Source: Ignavibacteriaceae bacterium
GTDB taxonomy: Bacteria > Bacteroidota > Ignavibacteria > Ignavibacteriales > Ignavibacteriaceae
Direction of reading: 5' to 3'
DNA: 64,000 nt
NCBI GenBank assembly: GCA_023229425.1
Contig: JALNZG010000008.1
Span: forward strand, 1 to 64,000
The position numbers and the translations under genes were made by a program. Shown here in pieces: positions 1 through 9,479 of this stretch. Positions within the stretch are counted from its first letter, which is position 1. Every line of letters begins with the position of its first letter. The notes beneath the pieces are model-generated. The model did not search any database and was not told the origin of the DNA. It was given only the letters and a program-made list of their open reading frames with translations.

Positions 1-875
1 CAGATTCGCCTGATCCGCTCGGAACTTTCCGCTCGTTTGATGCAGCGCTTACGCTGGGTTATGCAACAAAACTTTCAAGCGATTGGGGACTCGGATTAAA
101 CTTCAGAATTATTCATAGCAATCTATCCGATCAACCTACTGCCGAAGAAACCGGCTCAGGTATTGCCACAAGCGTAAGTTTTGATATAGGCGCAATGTGG
201 CGTCCGACTTCATTTAACATAGATTTATGGGATTCTTTTAATATACCATACTTAGATATTGAATTCCCAGGTTTGCAGACTGATTTGAGTAACCGGTTCA
301 GTGTCGGGATGAATTTAAGCAACATCGGTCCAAAGATTTTCTATATTGATAAAGCTCAAGCCGATCCTATTCCAACCAACTTTCGTTTAGGATTTGCTAC
401 TATTCTGTGGAAAGATGAATTTAATTCACTTACATGGACTTTAGATTTCAGCAAACTCTTAGTAAACAAACTTACCAAAGAAGAAATTATTGGTAAGGAT
501 ACGGTTAATGTAACAACGGTTGATCCTGTTTACCGCGCATTGTTTTCTTCTTGGTCAAACAAACCGTTTAGTGAAGAATTACGTGATATCGTTACTTCAG
601 TTGGGTTAGAATATTGGTACGGTTTGCCGGGCGATTTTCTCTTTGCAGTTCGCGGCGGCTTTTTTTATGAAGACCCATCGTATGGAAATAGAAAATTTAT
701 GACCTTCGGCGCCGGCATCAGGTATGATATTTATGGGTTCGATTTCAGTTATATTTCAACAAGTGGGTTTAAGGATGGCGAAAATCATCCGCTCAATAAC
801 ACACTCCGTTTTACTATTTCAGCCGGCTGGGATGCGGTCGCAGAACAATCACTTGGTTTACCACGGGGAATTTAA
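1..875 (+). CDS. porV: PorV-like T9SS outer membrane protein (5' end cut by window)
   Basis: The frame is open from the window edge to TAA at 873-875, so the start codon and signal peptide lie upstream. The product resembles PorV/LptO, the outer-membrane beta-barrel shuttle that carries T9SS cargo from the translocon to the sortase on the cell surface. Family-like stretches include NLSNIGPKI followed by PTNFRLGF, a DFSKLLV segment, and a late EYWYGLPGDF...VRGGFFYEDPSYGNRKF...GAGIRYD block. Alternating hydrophobic strands run to the C terminus, as in an outer-membrane barrel. The next gene begins 5 nt after the stop, so the two are probably co-transcribed. Several downstream genes encode T9SS-sorted cargo, which fits this role. 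A more distant PorQ/PorV-family barrel is the main alternative. Confidence 0.82.
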   Translation, partial: DSPDPLGTFRSFDAALTLGYATKLSSDWGLGLNFRIIHSNLSDQPTAEETGSGIATSVSFDIGAMWRPTSFNIDLWDSFNIPYLDIEFPGLQTDLSNRFSVGMNLSNIGPKIFYIDKAQADPIPTNFRLGFATILWKDEFNSLTWTLDFSKLLVNKLTKEEIIGKDTVNVTTVDPVYRALFSSWSNKPFSEELRDIVTSVGLEYWYGLPGDFLFAVRGGFFYEDPSYGNRKFMTFGAGIRYDIYGFDFSYISTSGFKDGENHPLNNTLRFTISAGWDAVAEQSLGLPRGI

Positions 876-880
876 TCTGA

Positions 881-3800
881 ATGAAAATTCTAAAAAATTA
901 TTTTTTAGCAGCTTTAGTTTTTTGTCTGGGCAGTCTTTCTGCCCAAACTTTTATAGGTGAAATAAATCCGTTCCCAAAACAGCCTGTTGATTCGCATAGA
1001 AGCGAAGTACGAAACCGCAATGCAGTTGATACAATAAAAATTCTTGCTGTTCTGGTTGAGTTCCAAAAAGATACCGATGCCAATACTGGCGGTGACGGAA
1101 CTTTTAACTCAATCTATGGGAAAGAGTACGGGGATAAAATTATTGATCCTTTACCTCACGATGTAAATTATTTTTCCAACCATCTTGAATTTGCTAAAAA
1201 TTATTTTGCGAAAGTTTCAAACGGAAAAGCGAATGTGGTTTATCAATTTCTTCCGCAAGTTGTTACCGTTTCAAAAACGATGAGAAATTACTCTCCGCCG
1301 GTAAATTCAACCGATTTTACTGCGATGGCAGAATTTATGAAGGAAGTTTGGTTGCTTGCGGGAAATCAGAATCCGAATTTTAATTTTAATGATTTTAATT
1401 TGTTCGCAATTTTTCATGCGGGGGTCGGAAGAGATATTTCTCTTCCCGGAAGTTTGGGGAATGAAAAAGATTTACCTTCGGTCTATCTCGGTTTGAATGC
1501 GCTTCAAAAATATTTTGGGACTACTTTTACCGGTATTCAAGTTGGAAATGCTAATTCCAAAGTCACAAATAGTATGATCCTTCCGCAAACAGAGAATAGG
1601 GAAATAACCTCTTTCGGACAAACAAGTTTATTTCAAGTTTCGATTAACGGATTGATCGCCGCAAACATTGCAAGCTATTTGGGCTTACCGGATTTGTTCG
1701 ACACCAACACTGGATTAAGCGCTATCGGTAAATTTGGTTTGATGGATGGACAAGCGATTTTTGCTAACCGTGGACTCTTTCCGCCGGAACCATCTGCATG
1801 GGAAAAGATTTTTCTCGGCTGGGAAATTCCATTTGAAATTGAAGTGAAAGCCGGCAGTGCTACTTATATTATTAATCCAAGTTTAGATGCACTGCACAAA
1901 ATTTATAAAATTCCCATCAATGCAAGCGAATATTATTTAGTTGAATACCGTCAGCGCGATGTTAATAAAGATGGTTTAAAAATTTCTCTCAAACAAAATA
2001 ATGTTGTTGTAACAAAAACTTTTGCGTTAAATGAATATGCTTATTTTGAAGCGATTCCCGAAACCTTACTTGCCGGAGTAACCACAAGCGTTGATGAACA
2101 TGATTTTTCTTTGCCGGGAAGCGGGATACTCATCTGGCATATTGATGAAAAAATAATTAGTGAAAAAATTACCGACAATAAAATCAATAGCGATAAAACC
2201 CGCCGTGGTGTTGATGTTGAAGAAGCTGACGGTGTGCAGGATATCGGAGAACAGTTCACTACGATTTTTGGCGATAAAGTTGTAGGCGAAGGATGGGAAT
2301 CTGATCTTTGGTACAAAACCAACTCAGCAAAACTTTATCAGAATAAATTCTCAAGCGATACACGTCCCAACACAAATGCCAACGACGGTGCAAACAGTTT
2401 AATTACATTCCAAAATTTTTCTGATCTGACCAATCCGTTACAGATGACTTTTGATCTTCAATTTAGCGGAGATGTGGTTAAACCGATATTTAAAAAAGCT
2501 ATCGCATTGCCTTCGACTGACAACAAACTAACATCAATTAATTTTAACGGGAAGAATTACTTTTTTGTTTTATCGAATTCTAATCTTTATCAATTTGATG
2601 AAAAAGGGAATTTGGTTGATTCGGTTTTGAGTTTTTCATCTTTTAAACCTGCGGTTTTTGTAGAGAATGATCTACTTTATGTTGTCGGATTATTCAATTC
2701 TACAAATTTAGTAAACTCTTCCAGCATTAACATTTTGACTTTTTCAGCAACAGAACGACATTACGCGTCTAATAGTTTCTCGTTTATTGCATCAACTCCT
2801 CCTGTTTGTTGGCAAAAATCAAAGTTTATTTTTGGAACTACACTTGACGGCATTCATTTGATTTCTGTGAATGCCGATTCGATATTAAACCATAGTAAAT
2901 TTGTAACGGATTATGTTGGTACAGCAATCAAAATTGCTTCTCCCAGTGTGGCACCACTTCCAATACGACCAGATAGATTAGATTTTATAACAAAGCAAAA
3001 ATATTACACTTATATTATTTGGGATTCTCTCAACTTTGTTGAAAATTTACATGACCTAGTCCAATCCAAGACTTCTTCCGGTGTAAGTTTTTTCGTTGTA
3101 CTTTCGGAAGAAAAATTTTATGTCATAAACGATAAAGCAAAAATAATTTCTGAGTTCTCTGTAAACGGTTCCCCAACTTCCTTTTCACTTGCCGATTTGA
3201 AACAAGATGGAAGTAACTACATCCTCTACACAAATGGAACAAACTTAGAAGCCTACAATTTATCGGGAGCTTCTGCGGAAAATTTCCCGTTCCATGATCC
3301 GATGGGAATTGGTTTTACCGGAACACCGCTTGCAGCCGATATTCAAGGAGATGGAAAATCTGAGGTAATTGCAGTAACTACAGATGGAAGAATTTTTGCT
3401 GTGGATGGAGGAACAGGAAAAGTTGTAAATGGTTTCCCAATCTCTACAGGGCAAAGTTTGAGCTCGACACCAATTTTATTTAGCGATAGCGGAAAAGTTT
3501 CTCTTGCAGTACTAAATGAAAATTCTTTTTCGGCTTTTAATATATGTGGTACAGGCGGAAAGTATTTCTGGTCTGAAGAAAATGGAAATTCGTGGAATAA
3601 TTCTTTTGTTGATAAAGCGGCAAATACAAATTCGATTTCTGAATTCTTTCCCAAAGCAAAAGCATACAACTGGCCTAATCCGGTGTATGATGGGCAAACA
3701 TTTATCCGTTATTATGTCTCGGAAGATTCGAAAATAAATATTAAAATTTTTGATTTAGCCGGTGATTTTGTTGCCGAGTTAAACAACACTGCTATCGGTG

Positions 3801-3928
3801 GAATGGATAACGAAACGACCTGGAACGTAAACAACATCCAAAGTGGAGTTTACTTTGCTCGTGTAGAAGCAACGGGAAACAGCGGCAAATCAGAATCAAC
3901 CATTATTAAAATTGCAATCGTTAAATAA
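881..3928 (+). CDS. M6-like secreted protein with T9SS sorting domain, metal site lost
   Basis: This 1015-aa protein has a signal peptide (about residues 1-21). Its peptidase M6 (immune inhibitor A)-like region includes FAIFHAGVG (about 175-183) and YLGLPDLFD (266-274), followed by AWEKIFLGW (about 306-314). In M6 enzymes the zinc motif HExxH lies just before the GLPDL stretch. Here the aligned residues are ANIAS (261-265), so both histidines and the catalytic glutamate are missing. The middle part looks like a beta-propeller or FG-GAP region, with DIQGDGKSEVIAV near residue 820. The C terminus is a type A T9SS sorting domain starting at NWPNPVYDG. It follows porV by 5 nt. It is probably a surface-exposed non-catalytic relative of M6 peptidases; the family call is firm, the function is unknown. 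Confidence 0.8.
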   Translation: MKILKNYFLAALVFCLGSLSAQTFIGEINPFPKQPVDSHRSEVRNRNAVDTIKILAVLVEFQKDTDANTGGDGTFNSIYGKEYGDKIIDPLPHDVNYFSNHLEFAKNYFAKVSNGKANVVYQFLPQVVTVSKTMRNYSPPVNSTDFTAMAEFMKEVWLLAGNQNPNFNFNDFNLFAIFHAGVGRDISLPGSLGNEKDLPSVYLGLNALQKYFGTTFTGIQVGNANSKVTNSMILPQTENREITSFGQTSLFQVSINGLIAANIASYLGLPDLFDTNTGLSAIGKFGLMDGQAIFANRGLFPPEPSAWEKIFLGWEIPFEIEVKAGSATYIINPSLDALHKIYKIPINASEYYLVEYRQRDVNKDGLKISLKQNNVVVTKTFALNEYAYFEAIPETLLAGVTTSVDEHDFSLPGSGILIWHIDEKIISEKITDNKINSDKTRRGVDVEEADGVQDIGEQFTTIFGDKVVGEGWESDLWYKTNSAKLYQNKFSSDTRPNTNANDGANSLITFQNFSDLTNPLQMTFDLQFSGDVVKPIFKKAIALPSTDNKLTSINFNGKNYFFVLSNSNLYQFDEKGNLVDSVLSFSSFKPAVFVENDLLYVVGLFNSTNLVNSSSINILTFSATERHYASNSFSFIASTPPVCWQKSKFIFGTTLDGIHLISVNADSILNHSKFVTDYVGTAIKIASPSVAPLPIRPDRLDFITKQKYYTYIIWDSLNFVENLHDLVQSKTSSGVSFFVVLSEEKFYVINDKAKIISEFSVNGSPTSFSLADLKQDGSNYILYTNGTNLEAYNLSGASAENFPFHDPMGIGFTGTPLAADIQGDGKSEVIAVTTDGRIFAVDGGTGKVVNGFPISTGQSLSSTPILFSDSGKVSLAVLNENSFSAFNICGTGGKYFWSEENGNSWNNSFVDKAANTNSISEFFPKAKAYNWPNPVYDGQTFIRYYVSEDSKINIKIFDLAGDFVAELNNTAIGGMDNETTWNVNNIQSGVYFARVEATGNSGKSESTIIKIAIVK

Positions 3929-4017
3929 ATTAGGAATTACGAATTAGGAATTTGACTCATTCGTTTTAAGCCTACCTTGAATTTAGCTTTTCGAGGTTTT
4001 GAATTAGAAATCACTTT

Positions 4018-7000
4018 ATGAAAAAATTTATTCTTGTATTCTTTACTCTCTTCGCAACAGCGTTTCCGCAGTTCACAGAATTCCATCCTGAACTGAATTG
4101 GTTTACGTTGAAAGGGGAACATAGTGTCGTCCATTACCACGAAGGCGCCGAACGAACCGCCAAAGTTATTGCAAAAATTTTAGATGAAGTTTGGCAGCCG
4201 ATCACTTCACTCTATGAATATGAACCTGAAACCGTTCACTTTGTTATAAAAGATTTGGACGATTACTCAAACGGCGCTACATATTTCTTCGATAACAAAA
4301 TTGAAATTTGGGCAAGCGCGCTCGACTTTGATCTGCGCGGCGGGCATAATTGGCTGCGCAATGTTATCTCCCACGAGTTTACACACATGGTGCAAATTCA
4401 AGCTGCTATGAAAGCTACAAGAAGAGTTCCCGCTCTTTATTTACAAATGCTCAATTATGAAGATGAACGCCGTCCCGATATTCTTTACGGCTTTCCAAAT
4501 GTAATTGTTTCCTATCCGCTTGCCGGAATTAATATGCCCGCCTGGTTTGCCGAAGGAACCGCTCAATATATGCGGAAGGAATTTGATTACGATAATTGGG
4601 ATAGTCACCGCGATATGATCTTACGGAGTTACGCGCTTGACGGAACGATGCTGACGTGGAATCAAATGGGAGTTTTTGAAAAAACAAGTCTTGGGAATGA
4701 ATCGGTTTATAATTCCGGGTTCGCGTTGACAAGTTATCTTTCTCAAAAATATGGTGAAGATAAACTGAGGGAAGTTACAAAAGCTCTCGGTAAGTTGAAA
4801 AATTTTACGATTGATGCAGCTTTTCAAGATGTACTCGGCAAAGATGGTGATGAAATTTATAACGAATGGAAAACTTTTGTAACGAACGATTATAAAGAAC
4901 GAACAAAAAAGATATACGAAAACTTGGTTACTGGAGAAAAAATTGATTCGCTCGGCTTTGGGAATTTTTATTCTTCCTTTTCAAGCGACGGTAAAAAGAT
5001 TTATTACATTTCAAATCAGTCATCGGATTATTTCAGTCCTTCTTCAATTTATGAATTCAATCTTGAAACCAAAGAGAAGAAAGAAATTACTTCCGGCATT
5101 CGATCTACCTTTGGTTTTATTTCTTCCACGAATAAAATTATTTACGCAAAACTTTCAGAGGATAATCCGAATTGGTATAACGTGCATGATCTATATGTGT
5201 ATGATGTTGACACAGAAAAAGAAACCCGTTTAACTAATGACATGCGCGCCAATCAGCCGTCTGTTTCTAACGATGGAAAGCAAATTGTTTTCCTTTTTCA
5301 GAAAGACGGAACTTCTAATCTTGGTATGGTTGATATTGACGGAAAGAATTTCCATCAACTAACTTTTTTTCAAAATGGCGAGCAGGTTTATAATCCGAAA
5401 TTTTCTCCCGATAATTCATTTATCGTTTTTGACTATTCCTATCTTAACGGTCGCGATATTGCCAGAGTTAATACTGACGGAAGTAATTTTTCTTATCTCT
5501 TAAAAACTGAGAATGACGAACGGAATCCCGTTTTTGATAGGGAGAATAATTTAATTTACGCTTCCGATAAAACCGGTATCTATAATCTTTATCAACTTGA
5601 CGCCAACACCAAAGAAGAAAAGCAAATTACAAATGTTACCGGCGGCGCGTTTATGCCCGCGGTTGATGAGAAGGGAAACGTTGCTTACAGCGGATATACT
5701 TCAAGCGGATACAAAATATTCTTGCTGAAAAAAGATGAGCAAAAAAATATTGCGGTTGAACAATCCTATATAAGAAAAAATAATCCACCGATCGGAGATG
5801 ATAAATCCCGCCTTGGTCGGGATGATTTTGCAAAATTTGATTTGAACAGGTTGAAAAAATTTAACGACTATGAAACGCCCAATTACAAATCCGAAAAATA
5901 TTCCGGCGCTTTTTCTAAACTGACATTCTTCCCGTTTTTGCGATATGATAACTACAACACTTCAAATAAGTTTATGGAAAAGTTGAAGCCCGGTGTTTAT
6001 GTAACGTCAAACGATATGTTAAACCGCTATTCACTTTTTGCAGGCGCTTCAATCAATTCACGCTTCGAACGTGATCTTTTTATGACGTTTGAATACCGGA
6101 ACAAATTACCAATCCTTTTTTCGTTGGGGCTGAAACCGGAGATGTCGCTTGAACTCTTTAATATCAGCCGAAAAGCAAACGTTGATATTTTAATTGAAGA
6201 TTTAACAGCGATTAAAACGGATGTGACCTATAGTTTATTTGAAGTTGATATTGCCGCCAAGCATAGAATTTTTTCCCGCGAACATTTGCTTGAATTACGG
6301 TATGCGTACAGCCGTTACACGGCAACTATCGGAGGTTTTATTTTTCCCGGAACATCCGACCTCTATCCGACAAATTACGATACGTATTTAATCGGTAGTA
6401 ATTTTCAGATAAAATATAATTTTGATGCAAAGAAAATTTATATCGATAGCGACATTAATCCGATTGGGGTTGATGCCGAGTTAAAATATAATTATGAATT
6501 GAACCGCTTTAATCCCGATGGTAATTATCAGGTTGAAGACGGTGTGCTGAAACCGTTATATAGAAAATTTGATTATCATAAACTTGAACTAACAACAAAT
6601 GGACATATTTCAACTTTTAAGAATCACACTCTTTCGTTAAAAGTGAGAGCCGGTTCTATTTTAGGTCCCAGCGTTCCCGATTTTTTTGATTTTTATCTCG
6701 GCGGATTGATCGGAATGAAAGCGTATCCCTTTTACGCGGTAAGTGGAAATGAAATTCTTTGGTTAAATCTTGCTTACCGTTTTCCGCTTTGGCGCAATAT
6801 TGATGCACGTATCGGCTATCTTTATGTTGATAAAATGTTCATCTCGGTTTACGGCGATATTGGCAATGCGTGGACGGGAAAAATCCCCGCCGGAAAAACA
6901 TTTAAGAAAGGCGCCGGCGCCGAACTTCGAATCGCACTCAATTCATTTTATCTTTTTCCTACGAGCGTATTTTTTAACGCCAACTACGGATTTGATAAGT

Positions 7001-7086
7001 TCACTAAAGATGTTCGCTCGGAGAAAGTTGCTTATGGAGGCGAATGGAGATTTTACGGCGGTATCCTTTTCGGGTTTGATTTTTAG
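4018..7086 (+). CDS. Gluzincin (peptidase MA-like) + PD40 propeller + outer-membrane barrel protein
   Basis: This 1022-aa protein has a short signal peptide (about 1-17). Residues 30-290 form a peptidase MA-like metalloprotease domain. The zinc motif HEFTH is at 119-123 and the downstream glutamate ligand at E179 in WFAEGTAQYM, so the active site is intact. Residues of about 310-590 contain repeated TolB/PD40-type propeller blades such as SFSSDGKKIYYIS, PSVSNDGKQIVFL and PKFSPDNSFIVFD. The last 400 residues are rich in alternating aromatic strands and resemble a BamA/Omp85-type surface-antigen barrel, ending in GILFGFDF with a terminal Phe, as expected for an outer-membrane barrel. It lies 89 nt after the previous gene on the same strand. 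Substrate unknown; the domain calls are well supported. Confidence 0.85.
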   Translation: MKKFILVFFTLFATAFPQFTEFHPELNWFTLKGEHSVVHYHEGAERTAKVIAKILDEVWQPITSLYEYEPETVHFVIKDLDDYSNGATYFFDNKIEIWASALDFDLRGGHNWLRNVISHEFTHMVQIQAAMKATRRVPALYLQMLNYEDERRPDILYGFPNVIVSYPLAGINMPAWFAEGTAQYMRKEFDYDNWDSHRDMILRSYALDGTMLTWNQMGVFEKTSLGNESVYNSGFALTSYLSQKYGEDKLREVTKALGKLKNFTIDAAFQDVLGKDGDEIYNEWKTFVTNDYKERTKKIYENLVTGEKIDSLGFGNFYSSFSSDGKKIYYISNQSSDYFSPSSIYEFNLETKEKKEITSGIRSTFGFISSTNKIIYAKLSEDNPNWYNVHDLYVYDVDTEKETRLTNDMRANQPSVSNDGKQIVFLFQKDGTSNLGMVDIDGKNFHQLTFFQNGEQVYNPKFSPDNSFIVFDYSYLNGRDIARVNTDGSNFSYLLKTENDERNPVFDRENNLIYASDKTGIYNLYQLDANTKEEKQITNVTGGAFMPAVDEKGNVAYSGYTSSGYKIFLLKKDEQKNIAVEQSYIRKNNPPIGDDKSRLGRDDFAKFDLNRLKKFNDYETPNYKSEKYSGAFSKLTFFPFLRYDNYNTSNKFMEKLKPGVYVTSNDMLNRYSLFAGASINSRFERDLFMTFEYRNKLPILFSLGLKPEMSLELFNISRKANVDILIEDLTAIKTDVTYSLFEVDIAAKHRIFSREHLLELRYAYSRYTATIGGFIFPGTSDLYPTNYDTYLIGSNFQIKYNFDAKKIYIDSDINPIGVDAELKYNYELNRFNPDGNYQVEDGVLKPLYRKFDYHKLELTTNGHISTFKNHTLSLKVRAGSILGPSVPDFFDFYLGGLIGMKAYPFYAVSGNEILWLNLAYRFPLWRNIDARIGYLYVDKMFISVYGDIGNAWTGKIPAGKTFKKGAGAELRIALNSFYLFPTSVFFNANYGFDKFTKDVRSEKVAYGGEWRFYGGILFGFDF

Positions 7087-7112
7087 AAATTGTAATTTAT
7101 CTCTTAGTGAAA

Positions 7113-7186
7113 CTTAGTGTTCTCAGTGTCTAAGTGGTAAAGTCTTTTTCACCACTAAGGCACAAAGTAGACAAAGAAACACTAAG
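7113..7186. repeat. Dispersed hairpin repeat, CACTAAG family
   Basis: This is a long imperfect inverted repeat. The left arm begins CTTAGTGTT and includes GTGGTAAA. The right arm contains TTTCACCACTAAG and ends AAACACTAAG. Related sequence occurs at 37836-37876 and 39426-39517. It sits between two same-strand genes and may also act as a transcript-end hairpin. Confidence 0.6.
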
Positions 7187-7217
7187 ATAACTTAACAGTA
7201 ATTATTATTAGTAGAAT

Positions 7218-8108
7218 ATGAAAAACAAAGCGTTCAAATTGTCATTAGTAGTTTTGATTTACTTCTCTGCAAGTCAGCTTTTACTCGCACAAAAAATTGA
7301 GTATTCCTTAACTGGCAAGCTTCATAGTGATTCTAAAATACTATTTGAAAATTCAAAAGCGAAGACACAAAATATCTCTTTCCAATCTCCAAATAAAAAA
7401 TCTCCAATAATTGCGGGACTCTTGTCATTAGCGCTTCCCGGTGCGGGAGAAGTTTATGCGGAAAGTTATTGGAAAGCCGTAATCTTTGCCGCCGTTGAAG
7501 TAAGCGCAATTGTTGTTGCTGTTTCTTATAACAAGAAAGGTGATAACCAAACTTCAACGTTTCAACAATATGCCGATGGACATTGGTCTATCAAACGCTA
7601 TGCGGAATGGACAATAAAAAATATCTCTTCAATTAATGATACAGTCCACCCTATCTTTTATGGTGTTATAAGTAGCGATGGTTCGGTGAATCATTCCGAA
7701 CTAAACCGGCTTGAACGGAATCTTGGTAATGGATATTCTCATGCACTGCCGCAGCATGGTGATCAGCAGTATTATGAATTAATAGGAAAGTATCCGCAAT
7801 ATAGCGGCGGTTGGGACGACAAGGAAGCTTGGGAAAAAGAGCATCCGGAGCAACAAATTGATTTTCACATTCTCTCACAGCGCTTTTACGATTATTCAAA
7901 AATGCGCGGACAGGCAAATGATTACTACAACATTTCCGACAAAGCAGTGATCGGAATTTATATCAATCATCTTCTTTCCGGTTTAGATGCAGTTTGGTCT
8001 GCAATATCATTTAATCAAGATGTTGCTGTAAGTGTAAGAGTTAATCCGATAAATACGGGAGAGAACGTAACTTTCTATCCAACAGTAAGTATAAGGTTTG
8101 CTTTTTAG
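7218..8108 (+). CDS. DUF5683-like exported protein
   Basis: This 296-aa protein has an N-terminal signal peptide (about 1-24, ending near LLLAQ). Residues of about 60-105 match the DUF5683 pattern seen across Bacteroidota: SPIIAGLLSLALPGAGEVY, then a YWKA motif and a hydrophobic segment rich in Ala, Val and Ile. The rest is soluble and Tyr/Trp-rich (YPQYSGGWDDKEAWEKE), followed by a region around GIYINHLLSGLDAVWS and a final beta-rich tail. DUF5683 proteins are envelope proteins of unknown function. It is preceded by a hairpin repeat, so it may have its own transcript. No catalytic motif is visible. Confidence 0.75.
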   Translation: MKNKAFKLSLVVLIYFSASQLLLAQKIEYSLTGKLHSDSKILFENSKAKTQNISFQSPNKKSPIIAGLLSLALPGAGEVYAESYWKAVIFAAVEVSAIVVAVSYNKKGDNQTSTFQQYADGHWSIKRYAEWTIKNISSINDTVHPIFYGVISSDGSVNHSELNRLERNLGNGYSHALPQHGDQQYYELIGKYPQYSGGWDDKEAWEKEHPEQQIDFHILSQRFYDYSKMRGQANDYYNISDKAVIGIYINHLLSGLDAVWSAISFNQDVAVSVRVNPINTGENVTFYPTVSIRFAF

Positions 8109-8181
8109 CTGACAGTATTTGGGAAATAGTTAGTAAAAATATTATACATCCGGCAGGAAGAAAACTTTTAAAGAGTGCTAA

Positions 8182-8294
8182 CTGCCTTTTGCCTATTGCC
8201 TTAACAATTTCTTAACGCAATTATGTTTGTGCTAATTTATTTATTTACTATGTTTACACACAAAAAGTTTTCGGCTTAACAACGCAACTGTTTT
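8182..8294 (+). repeat. Promoter-bearing dispersed repeat, copy 1
   Basis: This copy shares about 80 nearly identical bases with 9929-10057 and 10773-10886. It opens with a CTGCC/ATTGCC-rich stretch, then TTAACAATTTCTTAACGCAA, an embedded promoter, and a looser leader (8261-8294). Each of the three copies lies immediately upstream of a gene on the + strand. Confidence 0.85.
8226..8256 (+). promoter_or_regulatory. Bacteroidota-type promoter for the first coiled-coil gene
   Basis: TTTG at 8226-8229 and TATGTTTA at 8249-8256 are separated by 19 bp, matching the Bacteroidota consensus (TTTG, about 19 bp, TAnnTTTG) in 11 of 12 possible positions counting unconstrained ones as matches. The start codon of the next gene is at 8330, leaving a leader of about 67 nt. 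The whole element is repeated at two other sites with identical spacing. Confidence 0.7.
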
Positions 8295-8329
8295 GGATTT
8301 AATTAACTTATCACGCTAACAGGTTTATT

Positions 8330-8764
8330 ATGAAAAAGAAAAATACTACCGAGCCGCAGTATGTAACAAAAGAAATCCTTAAGAAGGAACTCTCCAAGTG
8401 GGAGAAGCGCCTTACCGGCAAGATTGAAAGCCTTGACACAAAGATTGGCGGTGTTGAACAACGTCTTGATGCAAAGATTGACGGTGTTGAGCAGCGCCTT
8501 GATGCAAAAGTTGACACGGCGGTCCAATCCATGAAAGACTACACCGATAGCCGCTTTACGCAGCTTGAAACAAGAATAGACGGTCTCGAACAAACGATGG
8601 TTGGATTTGGACAGAAACTCGACGTGCAGGGAAATAAAATGGACAGATATTTCGACGGCATTGTGAAATTGGTTGAAGGGCTTACAGGCAGAATAACTTT
8701 TGATGAAGAACACCTTGAAAACCATGAGCAGCGCATTAAGAAACTTGAGGAACAAACTGTATAA
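8330..8764 (+). CDS. Coiled-coil protein with hendecad repeats, paralogue 1
   Basis: This is a 144-aa charged, soluble protein with no signal peptide. Its N terminus (MKKKNTTEPQYVTKEILKKE) is nearly identical in three tandem genes. Residues of about 35-90 form five consecutive 11-residue units of the type DAKIDGVEQRL, DAKVDTAVQSM and KDYTDSRFTQL. This hendecad period predicts a straight or right-handed coiled coil. The C terminus ends in a second heptad-like helix (HEQRIKKLEEQTV) shared by all three paralogues. I do not recognise a characterised family. It is the first gene after a repeat-borne promoter, with an upstream segment (TTATCACGCTAACAGG) shared with paralogue 2. Likely oligomeric; function unknown. 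Confidence 0.75.
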   Translation: MKKKNTTEPQYVTKEILKKELSKWEKRLTGKIESLDTKIGGVEQRLDAKIDGVEQRLDAKVDTAVQSMKDYTDSRFTQLETRIDGLEQTMVGFGQKLDVQGNKMDRYFDGIVKLVEGLTGRITFDEEHLENHEQRIKKLEEQTV

Positions 8765-8862
8765 TGCAAGTGCTGATTTAATGACCATTGACCATAAGTT
8801 TCGCGGTTTAACCCCCGCTGTTGTTTTGAACTTATTTAACTTATCACGCTAACAGGTTTATT

Positions 8863-9312
8863 ATGAAAAAGAAAAATACTACCGAGCCGCAGTATGTAAC
8901 AAAAGAAATTCTTAAGAAAGAAATTTCCAAATCGGAGAATCGCCTTAACGCAAGGATTGACGGCGTTGAACAGCGCCTTGATGCTAAGATTGACGGCGTT
9001 GAACAGCGCCTTGATGCTAAGATTGATACAAAGGTTGATTCTGCAGTTCAATCTATGAAAAACTACACCGATAGCCGCTTTACGAAGCTTGATGCTAAAA
9101 TTGACACAGCCACTCAATCTATGAAAGACTATACAGACAGCCGGACGACGCAAGTGCAGACTAGCATTCAGAAGTTAAGTGAGAAACTTGATACGGCTGT
9201 AACGGGTATTGTGCAAATGCTTGAACGTTCAATCGGGGCGCAGGAAAAGGTAAATGAACGTATGGATAACCACGAAGAACGCATTACAAAACTTGAAGAA
9301 CATTCGGTATAA
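8863..9312 (+). CDS. Coiled-coil protein with hendecad repeats, paralogue 2
   Basis: This 149-aa product is a tandem duplicate of the gene at 8330. It has the same N-terminal block and the same 33-bp-derived 11-residue units (NARIDGVEQRL, DAKIDGVEQRL, KNYTDSRFTKL, DAKIDTATQSM, KDYTDSRTTQV). One unit is expanded to 15 residues (DAKIDTKVDSAVQSM). The C-terminal part (QTSIQKLSEKLDTAVTGI) differs from paralogue 1, but the last 15 residues (HEERITKLEEHSV) match again. The conservation of both ends with a variable middle suggests recombination among repeats. The 98-nt gap from paralogue 1 carries the shared leader motif. No signal peptide or catalytic motif is seen. Confidence 0.75.
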   Translation: MKKKNTTEPQYVTKEILKKEISKSENRLNARIDGVEQRLDAKIDGVEQRLDAKIDTKVDSAVQSMKNYTDSRFTKLDAKIDTATQSMKDYTDSRTTQVQTSIQKLSEKLDTAVTGIVQMLERSIGAQEKVNERMDNHEERITKLEEHSV

Positions 9313-9365
9313 TCCCTGCTCATCACTCCTTACCCCACGCCGCCTATATGCTTAATAAAATAGTG

Positions 9366-9397
9366 CTTGGAGTACAATAATTTTTACTATAAATTTG
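9366..9397 (+). promoter_or_regulatory. Probable promoter for the third coiled-coil gene
   Basis: A perfect TAnnTTTG element (TAAATTTG, 9390-9397) is preceded 20 bp upstream by CTTG (9366-9369), one base off TTTG. Downstream (9400-9433) is a diverged copy of the leader found after the repeat-borne promoters. The start codon at 9480 is about 75 nt beyond the expected transcript start. Confidence 0.5.
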
Positions 9398-9479
9398 TGC
9401 TCGAAGAACTTGCACCTTAACTACGCGACTGACTAAAAAATAATTATCTCATATACTTTTAAACTATTTGTAGTTCATT

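Noticed and set aside
2041..2322. Antisense frames inside the M6-like gene and similar overlaps elsewhere
   Set aside because: They are short, lack ribosome sites and family motifs, and lie wholly in other frames of well supported genes.
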